Below, one piece after another: positions 1 to 11,900 of a stretch of DNA of 64,000 nucleotides. The translations under genes were made by a program, and so were the position numbers. Below the pieces are notes generated by a model, which saw nothing but the letters and a program-made list of their open reading frames with translations, searched no databases and had not been told where the DNA came from. Every line of letters starts with the position of its first letter. The stretch's first letter is position 1. Origin of the DNA: Stomorhina lunata (taxonomy: Eukaryota > Arthropoda > Insecta > Diptera > Rhiniidae); the NCBI GenBank assembly GCA_933228675.1, contig OW121744.1, positions 22,105,536 to 22,169,535 on the forward strand, given 5' to 3'.

Positions 1-1320
1 AAGAAATTAAAGAACACAGTAAAGTTATCCCGAAACATGTTCAATTTTAGACTTTAATTGACCACCACCTCCAAAAAAGGCGACAGAAGCAAATTTTAAA
101 GCATTTGTGACATCAGGCAAGATAAGCTTAGAAATTTATATAACAGAGTGGCTACAAAAACGTGTTTTAAAGTTTCTGAGACAGCTCAGAGTACCTACAT
201 ATTTCTGCCCCGATTTCGTGTCATGTCAGTACGAAAAGAAGGCACTTGAGCGATATTGAAATAAAAATGTCACTTTTTACGTCAAGAGGTAAATGTATTC
301 AACTGCCCAGAACTTCGGCCTGTGGAAAGGTATTGGGCTCTTGTAAAAATTATTTGAAGAATATAGAAGAGGTATCCCGGAACATGTTCGATTTTAGACT
401 TTAGTGGACCACCACCTTCAAAAAGGTGACAGAAGCAAATTAAAGCATTTGTGACATCAGGCAAGGTAAATACAGAAATTTATGTAACGGAGTGTCTACA
501 AAAACGTGTTTTAAAGTTTCTGAGACAGCTTAGAGTGCCAACATATTTCGGCCCCCGATTTCGTGTCATGTCAGTACGAAAAGAAGGCACTTAAGCGATA
601 TTACAACAAAAATGTAACTTTTTATATCAGGAGGTAAATGTATTCAACTGCCCAGAACTTCGGCCTGCGGAAAGGTATTGGGCTCTTGTAAAAATTATTT
701 GAAGAATACAGAAAAGGTATCCCGGAACATGTTCGATTTTAGACTTTAGCGGACCACCACCTTCAAAAAGGTCACAGAAGCAAATTTAAAAGCATTTGTG
801 ACATCAGGCAAGATAAACGCAGAAATTTATATAACTGAGTGTCTACAAAAACGTGTTTTAAAGTTTCTTAGACAGCTCAGAGTACCAACATATTTCTGCC
901 CCCGATTTCGTGTCATGTCAGTACGAAAAGAAGGCACTTGAGCGATATTAAAACAAAAATGTAACTTTTTACATCAAGAGGTAAATGTATTCAACTGCCC
1001 AGAACTTTGCCCTGTTTAAAGGTATTGGGCTCTTGTAAAAATTTTTTGAAGAACACAGGTAAGGTATCCCAGAACATGTTCAATTTTAGACTTTAGTGGA
1101 CCACCACCTCAAAAAAAGGGAACAGAAGCAACTTTAAAAGCATTTGTGACATCGGGCAAGATAAACGCAGAAATTTATGTAACAGAGTGACTACAAAAAC
1201 GGGTTTTTCGGTTTTTAACACAGCACAGAGTTCCTTCATATTTCTGGCCCGATTTGACATCAGCTGCATTGAAACTGCCCAGAACTTTGTCGCTAAAGCT
1301 ATAAATACTGAATAATATGT
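1..1320. repeat. Tandem repeat, ~345-bp unit, four copies
   Basis: Four successive copies can be lined up on the landmark ATCCCGGAACATGTTC (near 26, 371, 716 and 1063) followed by a GGACCACCACC block, giving a period of about 345 bp. The first three copies are nearly identical; the fourth diverges after about 1200 and ends near 1320. Each copy also carries the block TTTCGTGTCATGTCAGTACG. The array runs off the left edge, so the true copy number is unknown. No ORF persists through the copies. Confidence 0.85.
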
Positions 1321-2464
1321 CAATATTTAATATCAGATGAATTTGAGCAATATTTTAATAAATTTCCAGATTTTTAGAAATTTTTATAATGCACATTTAT
1401 TTTTTTTTGTTTAATATAAGTATACATTTTATTCGAAACACTCCTTAAAAATATAAGAAAACATTTAAAAAATTTTCCAATAACTTTGAGCTGAAGAATC
1501 AAAGTTTTAACAAAATTCACACAAAAAGAAAAACTTTTTCATTTATATATTTTTTTTAATCTTTCCGCTAATTTAGCCGCCTTCTGAAGGGGAATTAACG
1601 GTAACATCTGGTATTTTGGGCCGTATCCATAAATGGAAAAATGAAAGTACTGTAAGTATTAAATATTATTTAAACCTTAACAAAAGAAAAACATCAAAAC
1701 AACAAAATATTTAAATTAGCATGTGTTAACATTTTGAACCGATTCATCATTATTATTTAATAAATATATATACAAACTTATAAATACTTACATAAATATT
1801 AACATTTTGGTCTAGTGTCTAGCGCTTATTACTCAAATGTGTCATTAGGTCTATTGGCTTTTAAATGGTAAAGAAGGACGAACATATATATAACCATTAG
1901 GTATGTCGTCATCTTAAAGGCTAAAGGGCTTACCTGGATACAAATTTTGATTTATGATTTTAGGTTAGAGCAATTTTATGCTAAACTTATGCTTAATTAA
2001 GGGTAAGGTAATATTTAATAATACGTTTACAATGCCTTGTTTTGGAATTAGGAATGTAGTTTTTTTGGAGAAAAAATAGAGGGTATATATTCTCCCTCCA
2101 AGAAACTTTTTGTGGATAAAAGTTCAAGTCTATGCAATTGACAGAGCGAAACTTTGCGAAGTTTATTTCGCATACGTTCGGCACGATTGAAGAAACAATT
2201 TTCTCTTTGGTGTGTCGTGCATTGATTCGGCACTTGACTGCAAAGAGATGAGCTCTGGCAGAAAAAGGTGTGGCTTCCAATTATAGATCATTGTAGAAAA
2301 GTAAAACACATGATATTCTCATATAAATCAAGAGTTGCATACTCTACTTCTACTGATAACCACGGATCGGCGAAATGGGAACAGAGTTACCGTTTTTTTT
2401 AACGTTTAACTAAAATAGGATTTTGTTCAATGTGTAGTTTTAACGTTTTAAAAAGAAAAAGTTT
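1321..2464. other. AT-rich non-coding stretch, no recognisable gene
   Basis: Probably intronic or 5' flanking DNA of the receptor guanylate cyclase. A 95-codon minus-strand ORF at 1993-2280 has no domain I recognise; a fragment of a decayed transposon is possible but I cannot name a family. Nothing else is supported. Confidence 0.5.
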
Positions 2465-2620
2465 TCTACTCCATTTTTTTAAATATTTTTATCAAAAAAT
2501 TTTCCATAGGAAATCTTTTATCAAAATTTTTTTTATCAAAAATTTTTCTATAGAAAATCTTTTTATCTAAAATTCTTCTACAGAAATTTTTTTATCAAAA
2601 ATTTTTCTGCATTTTTATAC
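2465..2620. repeat. Degenerate short AT-rich repeat related to the 29-bp array
   Basis: Five or six diverged units of the form ATTTTTCTATAGAAAATC with TTTATC spacers. The core TTCTATAGAAAAT is shared with the large 29-bp array in the cyclase intron (10716-15825), so this looks like a small, older patch of the same sequence type. Confidence 0.6.
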
Positions 2621-3842
2621 CCACCATCAAGAAGAATGGGGGGTATATTGAGATTGTCATTCCGTTTGTAATTTCCTTAATATTGGCTCAAAAATCAAAA
2701 ACGATATATATTCCGAATCCTTATGAAATTCTAAGACGATTGAGCGATGTCCGCCTATCTGTCCGTCTGTCTGTCTGTTGAAATCACGATAACGCCTAAA
2801 CGATAACACTGAAACTTAGTAAAAACATTCTTCATCTATGAGGAAATTTTGGTATTGAAATTGGACAAAATCGGTTAACATTTGATCATAGCTCCCGTAT
2901 AACCTCGTCTAGGCTAATCGCTTATTTGCTAATAAATGACAAATTATAACAGATATGATGACAAAATTTGGTTTATAGAAGTTTTACATAAGCACTAGGC
3001 AGCATATATCGAAATCGGTTCACATTTAACCATAGCTCCCATATAAAAAACTTACGGAAACAGCCTAAATTCCACCTGAAATTCACTTAAATGCCAATAA
3101 TAATAGCTTTGGCCACTAAATTTAGCACAAGGAAGTCTTATGTGAATGCTAGCCAGTGTGCAAAATTTTGTCACAATCGGTCACCATTTGACCATAGCTC
3201 CCATATAAAAAACTTACAGAAACACAAAAATACAAAAAGAAAAGTAGATTTATGTCCGTCAGATAAAAGCGCAACAGCTCCTTAATAAATATAAATAAAT
3301 AAATATAATAAATTGATTACAATTGTAATAGCTATATAATATATATAATTCCCCGGCAACATTCCAATTGAAACAAGGGGTACTTCTCTCAGACAATGAG
3401 CTGCATCCGATTCTATTTTTAGACTCATTGCTATACCACGGCGGTTCATTGTAATAGCTATGACAATGAAATTAAGAACAGATAAGTTTTATGCAACTAT
3501 TGGTCAGTATGTCAAATTTTATAGGAATCGGTCCATATTTGACACAAAAGCAAGTTAAAAGCTACTAAATTATATATTATATACCCGGGTTTGACACCAA
3601 ATTTTGTGCAAGTAAATACTAGAAAAACTTTGATACTTTTAAATGTTGAACTATAAAGCTACTGCTACCGAATTTGGTCCAAATATTTTACCAAAAATAC
3701 CGACAAGCGTAACAACTTTTTTCGAATTTGGTCCACGTTTTGAATTAGCTGCATAATCGCAGATATATGAGATATGTTTCTAAATTTAACAAAACTTGAT
3801 GGTGGTTATATAAGATTCGGAATATGATACTCTTACTTGTCT
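2616..3842 (+). repeat. Dispersed repeat family A, copy 1 (decayed)
   Basis: Opens with TATACCCACCATCAAG and closes with the inverted counterpart CTTGATGGTGGTTATA near 3800, followed by a degraded AAGATTCGG...CTTG tail. The interior has GTCCGTCTGTCTGTC and several copies of a CGGTCACCATTTGACCATAGCTCC-type block. A better-preserved copy is at 56486-58322. No coding sequence is preserved. Non-autonomous mobile repeat is the best description; the class is not established. Confidence 0.7.
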
Positions 3843-3879
3843 AAAATTTAATAGCTTTAGACATTTTGGAGATATAACG

Positions 3880-5250
3880 TCAGTTGAACGCTTTAGAGGC
3901 ACAACACCAGTGATTTTCATCTGATTTTCCAAAAGTACCAAAAACTTCCCTTTATTTCCCCAATTTATCTAAGTCCCCTAAATTGGAAAAAAGTACTATT
4001 TTTTCAAGGCAATCGATTTTTATATAAATTTTGGAACTAGTTCAAATAGTTAAAAATATATGGAAATATGTATTAAAAACATACTTTCTCACTTTACAAT
4101 ATTTTCACGTTTAATACCTTTTTACCCCTTAAAGCAAAACAATAGAGAAGCTTGATATTTTTTAAAAGTTTATCGATTATGGTTTTTATGTTTATTGGTT
4201 CAAATGCAATTTTATTTTTTTCTCTACCGCTTTTAGTTTTGAAGTTATAATTATCGTTACTGAATTGCCCCATTTTTCTATTAAGTTATCTCCTAAATGC
4301 ACATATTAAAAAAGTACATTATTTTTTAATTTTAATTGCTTATTTCAAAACAGTGTTATTTTTATTGTTTTAATGGTAAGAAATTTTCCCTTTTTACCCC
4401 CAAAACTGAAAAAGTACTTAATACGCGTTTGAATAAGTTTCAACTGAATCCATTTCTATATATGTTTTATTTCTAGCATTATTTGTATAATAGTACATAT
4501 TTAATATGCAATTGCTTACTATACGATTTTTTTTCTTTTTTACCCCTTTAAATCGAAAAGGTACCGAAAACATATTTTATATATTTTTTTTTATTTTAAA
4601 TAATCGTTTGTAGTATAAATTTTTGTTCCATTCTTATTGGTTCAAAAGAACATATCGTCGTGCGGGAGTTTATGTGCTCTATCCGCCATTTTACACATTT
4701 TGAGTTAACAATGCCACATTAGTTTTTCGACCCTAAATTTCAAATCTGCAATCCGTTTTCGGCTATCTCGTCTAGTTTCTGAGATAAATAGTGTCTGTTT
4801 TGTTCAATATCCTTCAAAACTGATTTTTTTTTGTGTTGTTTTGTTCTATACGCCAAATATATGGTGTAAAATCTCAAAATTCTATTGTATAGTTTTTTTA
4901 GAAAAATTAAGTTAAAACTTCAAGATCGATTTTTTCACAATGCATTTTTGGCGTATAGAGCACATAAAATCCCGCAAGACGATATGAGTTCAAAAAGTAC
5001 CAACCTCTATTTCTCCTACTTCCCAAAAAGTACCAAACATGTGTTTTTATATTTTCAAAGCTGATCACAATATAGTATGAATTTTGTTTCTATCGCTTTT
5101 TGCAGAAATATCTTTTCTGCAGAAATATCTTTTCTGATTTTTTCCTTTTTTACCCCCTAAACGGTCGAATTTCAAAAATCTCTTCATAGTCTACTTATAC
5201 ATCGAAAAAGGTACCAGCTGTTCAGCTTTTGAAAGTTTACTTTTCGGCGG
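3880..5250. repeat. Degenerate repeats with TTTTTACCCC and AAAAAGTACC motifs
   Basis: Motif pairs of the type TTTTTACCCC(C/T)TAAA and GAAAAAGTACC recur near 3935-4000, 4115, 4310, 4390-4420, 4535-4565, 4995-5035 and 5145-5215, spaced very roughly 130-200 bp. This looks like an old, strongly diverged tandem repeat, interrupted by the MITE at 4651-4986. No gene is visible. Confidence 0.5.
4651..4986. mobile_element. MITE with ~38-bp terminal inverted repeats
   Basis: The left end (CATATCGTCGTGCGGGAG..., 4651-4690) is matched by the reverse complement of the right end (...CCCGCAAGACGATATG, 4945-4986), including an inner TTTATGTGCTCTAT block. GTTCAAAA occurs on both sides of the termini, a possible 8-bp target duplication (hAT-like, inferred). 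The 336-bp interior has no coding sequence. Confidence 0.75.
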
Positions 5251-5719
5251 GGCCATAATGAATTCAGTCAATCAGTTGCTCTAAATTTGTACATACATAT
5301 TTAGATGTATTAGACATAGATTGATACAAAATGATATGAGTATGTTGATGATATAACTTGTTATATATGTTTAAATATATACAAAGGCATATACATAATT
5401 ACCTACTATAAATTCATAAAATTTTAATCTCCAGAGATGTTCACACATAATAAGAAGTATAGGAAGTTCAATCGTCCAACGCTTATGCATCAGTGACATC
5501 AAATATTTTGAAAGTGAAACAAACATACTTGAACTTGAATTTTTATTTTATTAGAATTTTTTTCTAATACTTAAGTTATATAAAGTTAAGACATCATCAC
5601 ATACATACATATACATATAACATGTTTACAATACTTCACAAATTTCCATATAATCTTATAAAATTTCCATTTGCATATCAAATCTTTTACATACATATTT
5701 TTTATATATTTCTTTGCAG

Positions 5720-5996
5720 GGCATGTTTAAGGATAAGACCAAATATCCAACCCTAACACGCATGTCCTACTGTCAGTGCCGTTTGAAATTGGTGTTTGCC
5801 AGTATTTTTCGTCAGTTTAATTGGAAACATGTTGCTCTGATAGTAGATCGTTCGGATTTGTTCTCTCTGACAGTGGGTAAGAATTTGGAATACGGTTTGC
5901 GACAGGAGGGATTATTGAGTTTTGTACGTGAATTGAATGGCAACGAACAGGAACCGTATGAATTGTATTTGAGAGATGCCAGTATGTATGCAAGAG
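5720..5996 (+). CDS. Receptor guanylate cyclase, first visible exon (ligand-binding domain)
   Basis: The acceptor is TTTCTTTGCAG before GGCATGTTT; the donor is AGAG|GTATGT. The product begins [14 protein letters not shown] and includes [17 protein letters not shown], typical of the ANF-receptor fold. It starts in phase 0 and ends in phase 1. Confidence 0.9.
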
Positions 5997-8900
5997 GTAT
6001 GTAAATATTTGTAAGTTAAAATTATCTAAAAGCTAAAATCAATTCAATCACGGAATGGGCACCGTTGGTTTTTTTTAATGTGCCTCTAAGTCACTCTAAC
6101 CACTAAAATGCTGTTCCAGCTTTACTACGGTTGTCAATATTCGTTAGGACCAAAAATACCGTCATCAAAATAGGAAAAATAAACAGCAATTCATACCTTA
6201 AAAGCTTAAATATTTATTTCTTTAGATCGGCCACCAATTTTTGTATGAATAATCTGTTCACAAACAAATTTCCATATATTTTGCTCTCGAACTTCTACAC
6301 AGTGGGCAAATTTGAAATTAGGGAGTAAATTTGCGTCAAATGATGTAATCATGAATTTCATGATTTATTTTCTCTGGATAATTTAAAAGTCCAGGTTCAC
6401 ATGAACAAACCGCAAACAACTTAAAAAAATAAATTCGGCGATACATAGATAAGAATCTGCACTCCGGTTTTAAATTCGTGGGATCGAAAAAAGGTAAAAA
6501 CGAGAACTGCTCATCCTAAACTACTCAGTCAATCTTAAACTACTGAGTCATTCTAAATCTGAGTTATTCTAAAACTGCTGACATATCTTTAAATTGCTGA
6601 GTCACCCTAACACTGACGAGTCATCCTAAAACTCCTGAGGTATACTAAAACTACTGAGTCATCCTTAAACTGTTGTGTGATACTTAAACTATTGACTCAT
6701 CCTAAAACTGCTGGGTCATCCTAAAACTGCTGAGTTATACTAAAACTAATGAGTCATCCTTAAACTGCTCACTCATCCTAAAACTACTGAGTCATACTAA
6801 AACTAATGACTCATCCTAAAACTGCTGAGAACTAGCATAACTTGGCCACTTGCACAATATCATGGACCTTATGGCTCGATCTACATATACGCAAAACCAA
6901 AAATGGAAAATATCCAAAAACGTGGTTTAAGATTCGTGGGGTCGAAAAGAGGTAAAAACGAGAACTGCTCATCCTAAACTACTGAGTCATTCTAAATCTA
7001 AAAATGCTAACATATCTTTAAATTGCGGAGTCACCCTAAAACTGCCAAGTCATCCTAAAACTACTGAGTCTTACTAAAACTACTGAATCATCATTAAACT
7101 GCTGAGTCATACTTAAACTATTGACTCATCCTGAAACGCCTGGGTCATCATAAAACTGCTGAGTTATACTAAAAAAAAATACTGAGTCATCCTTAAACTG
7201 CTCACTCATCCTAAAACTGCTGAGTAATCCTAAAAACTGCTGAGTCATCCTAAAAACTGCTGAGAACTGGCATAACTTGGACCTTATGGCCCAATCTAAA
7301 TATACGCAAAACCAAGTTTTTGTTGGGTCTTAACAGGATCAGTCTTGGGAAATGCATAGGTATTCTAACTGCGCCCTAAATTCTAGCCTAAATAGTTAGG
7401 ATGGAGCAATCCAGAAAGGGGATTCGTCCTTAAAGGTCGAGCACATCCTCTGCCACTGTCCTTTGCTTTAAAACTAGAGACTTCAATTTCTAGGTAACAG
7501 ATTCCATGAGGAACTGAGTGACATCCAGCAGTGCGAACTGAGTGATGTTGTAGGTTTTATAGCGCGATTAAGAGGGCTTAGATAGGTCTCTTTCCCTATG
7601 GTAACATCATAGTTACCACTTCTCTACTACTTTTTCTCTACCAATTTCCCTTTTTCAAATGTATTTCTGTAGATTTTTCTGCTATCCCTCATTCTTCTAT
7701 CAGAAAGGATCACAAAGGACCTAATAGTCTCCGAGTGAAGATGCCATTCATTTGGCATCACCTTTTAAGTCTAACCTTAAGTAGCCTTTTTAACCAAGTT
7801 TCGGAAAGGCACTTTTTTTGATACAAACTTAATTTAATTCACATTTTCAGTTGTTATCTTATCTGTACGCGGAACTTTAGTCCGAAAATTTATGTTAGCG
7901 GCTTATTCTTTGGGCATGACTAATGGAGATTGGGTATTTTTGGATGTGGAAATTTTTCAGGTAAAGTATACACCGTTTTGGATTTAAGAAAGCTTATTTG
8001 CGGCGCTGAATCCGAATCTGCACATCGTTTTTTGATATTGGTTCTAGTTTTCGAGATATTAAATAAACACATTTTTACAATTATCTCCATTTTATTTATT
8101 TAAAAGTTTTAAATTAGAAATAAAGAACCGTCAAATTGAGTCGCTTGTACTGTTTGGGATCTGTTTCATGCATTAAAGTCTAACGGTAGTCGCTCATCAT
8201 GCTCTCGTCCCAAAATGATTGGTATAGTTTTTCGATTTTTGCAAAATCTTGGTGCAGTCGCTCTTCTTGCTCGTCGCTTATATCACCTAAGTTTTCAAGA
8301 AAAATTCAAAATGGGAATGCAGAATATGAATTTTTAAAGACATTCAAGCTCCAATCTTGCTATAATTTTTCTACAAAATATCGTTTATCTGCTTGAAATC
8401 TGGATATTTGAGGTTAAGGAGAAAAATGTGTACATCATCTTGAAATGTTACCCCTGCTACTGCTTCATTGGGTGTTACACATTTTGTAAAGTTTTTGTCG
8501 GTTTAAATTATGTTTCTAGCGACGCCAACAGCTGACTGTCATTATTATAGCGCAGTGCTGCCAACATGCGCGAACTTACAAACTAGAACCAATTTTCAAA
8601 AACGAAACCTGGATTTGAATTCAGCGCCTCAAGTAATGTCAAGACTTGTTCTCATCTGCTCTGATCCAAAAGTTGGCCGTAATTTGTAAACTTGTGTAAT
8701 AAGTGTTCCCAATAAAATAGGTAAAACTTATCCATAATAAAACAACAAAATATTTTATTAGGAACACTTTTTAAATTATTTCAAAACTTCTTATATTATT
8801 CCTAAACATATGAAACTCCCATTTTAAATAGAGTTCTTATTGGGGTGATCATGACTGGCAAATGGATGATGCGGACGATGGTCGAGCCCGCAAAGCCTAT

Positions 8901-11900
8901 GAGGCATTATTGCGTGTTTCTCTATTACAACCTTCTAGTCCCCGTTATCAGGAGTTTTCGGAAAAGGTGCGGGAAATGGCTTTGAAAAATTACAATTATG
9001 TTTTTAATGAAGGGGAAGAGGTAGGATTTTTATGATGACTTAATAAATTTTAAAGTACAAATTTAAAAAATTTACTTTTTAAGGTTAATTTCTTTATTGG
9101 TGCTTTCTTTGATGGCGTTTATCTTTTGGGCATGGCCCTAAATGAGACTTTGACCGAGAGTGAAGATATACGTGATGGTATGGCCATAACGCGACGTATG
9201 TGGAATCGTGATTTCTTGGGTATAACGGGTCATGTGCGCATTGATGATAATGGTGATCGGGATGCTGACTATTCTATTTTAGATTTAGATCCTATCAATG
9301 GCAAATTCGCAGTAGTGGCCCACTATTCGGGTTTACATAGGTAAAAGTTAAAGTGGTTTAATACAAATTCAAAACATAATTCAAAACATAATTCAAAACG
9401 CGTCGGGGAAAAGTTTTCCCACCAACATTTTTTGGTTTTATCAAAAAACTATTTATTACAATAATCAATAATTGTAATAAACTGGAAGCTTAGTGCAATA
9501 CACTACAGTAAAACTTTTTAACTAAATATTTTTGTTTTGTTTTAGAAATTATACATCTGTTCAGGGTAAACGCATACATTGGCCCGGTGGTCGGGACGGA
9601 CCTCCTCCCGATATACCACAATGCGGTTTCTTGGGTAATTCTCCCGAATGTCATGGCAATGGTAAGGCTCATTTCATATTATCTCGCAATTTGTTGATAT
9701 TTTAGCTGATTTTGTTTGTCTTACAGAACTCATTATCATGTATGTAATGTTTGCCTTTGCTATATTTGTCGGCTTCACTGTTCTGGTGGTTTATCTCATG
9801 TGCAAGTAAGTCTTAGAATTTTGTTTTTATTTTTGTTTCAATTTATGATTTTAATATTTATTTTGCTTCTTTATTTATATTTTTTTGATTGGTTCCAAGA
9901 CAATATTTGCCCCTACCTAATCTTTAACCCAATTTAGGCAAATGAAATTGAACAATGAGCTAAACAATATGTCTTGGAGAGTGAGTCCAGATGATGTCCT
10001 ACTGGAGGTGGGTCGCTTGTATGGCAGTAAAATTGGTTTGCAGAAATTAAACGCTGAGGTAAGAGAGACAAACTTTTAAGGGTCAGAGATGGCAATAAAG
10101 TTTAGCTTAAGTCGTAAGGTTTTTATAAGGCAGACAAGTCTAGTTGATAGTTTGGTCGGCGGTCAGACCCTAGTCAAAATTGTGTTAGTTGCCTGGTCTA
10201 GTTCACAATCTAGTCCCTTACAACATTGTCTATTTCATTGTCTATTACAAAATCCGGTTCATATTTTAGTCTACTCCATAATAAGGTAGCGATATTGCTA
10301 CCGACCACCACCTTATAATCGCGACCGTATTCCGTATTAAACTATCAGTTATTAAGAATGATAATCAGATATCCCGAAAAAGGTTTAATATCGAAAACTT
10401 AATCAAGTTTATGAATAGCCGTGGTATTGCAGGTTAGTCATCCGCCTAGCATACCAAAGGTCCCAAGTTCGATCCCCAGCCAGACCCACTTGAAAAAAAT
10501 AATTTTTCAGGAGTCACATTTTTAATCCGATATTAAAGAATTTTATACATATAAAAAGCTTTTATATCGGATCAAAAATGCGACTTTTTTTATCATTTTT
10601 AATTTTCGCAAAACCCATTTGAGGGCATATACATAGCTCCCCACCTGATAAGTCTACAGACTCCAAATTCTAAAATTATGCTCCTCCTCAATAGCCAATT
10701 TCATGATAATCGAGCCTCCCGTTTCTATAGAAAATTTTCGATATAAAATTTTTCTATAGAAAATTTTCGATAAAAAATTTTTCTATAGAAAATTTTCGAT
10801 ATAAAATTTTTCTATAGAAAATTTTCGAATAAAATTTTTCTATAAAAAATTTCGATATAAATTTTCGATATAAAATTTTTCTATAGAAAATTTTCGAATA
10901 AAATTTTTCTATAAAAAATTTTCGAATAAAATTTTTCTATAGAAAATTTTCAATATAAAATTTTTCTATAGAAAATTTTCGATATAAAATTTTTCTATAG
11001 AAAATTTTCGATACAAAATTTTTCTATAGAAAATTTTCGATATAAAATTTTTCTATAGAAAATTTTCGATATAAAATTTTTCTATAGAAAATTTTCGATA
11101 TAAAATTTTTCTATAGAAAATTTTCGATATAAAATTTTTCTATAGAAAATTTTCGATATAAAATTTTTCTATAGAAAATTTTCGATATAAAATTTTTCTA
11201 TAGAAAATTTTCGATATAAAATTTTTCTATAGAAAATTTTCGATATAAAATTTTTCTATAGAAAATTTTCGATATAAAATTTTTCTATAGAAAATTTTCG
11301 ATATAAAATTTTTCTATAGAAAATTTTCGATATAAAATTTTTCTATAGAAAATTTTCGATATAAAATTTTTCTATAGAAAATTTTCGATATAAAATTTTT
11401 CTATAGAAAATTTTCGATATAAAATTTTTCTATAGAAAATTTTCGATATAAAATTTTTCTATAGAAAATTTTCGATATAAAATTTTTCTATAGAAAATTT
11501 TCGATATAAAATTTTTCTATAGAAAATTTTCGATATAAAATTTTTCTATAGAAAATTTTCGATATAAAATTTTTCTATAGAAAATTTTCGATATAAAATT
11601 TTTTTATAGAAAATTTTCGATATAAAATTTTTCTATAGAAAATTTTCGATATAAAATCTTTCTATAGAAAATTTTCGATATAAAATTTTTCTATAGAAAA
11701 TTTTCGATATAAAATTTTTCTATAGAAAATTTTCGATATAAAATTTTTCTATAGAAAATTTTCGGTATAAAATTTTTCTATAGAAAATTTTCGATATAAA
11801 ATTTTTCTATAGAAAATTTTCGATATAAAATTTTTCTATAGAAAATTTTCGATATAAAATTTTTCTATAGAAAATTTTCGATATAAAATTTTTCTATAGA

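Noticed and set aside
9716..9937. 73-codon plus-strand ORF as a small gene
   Set aside because: It overlaps the transmembrane exon of the receptor cyclase in another frame and runs into its intron.
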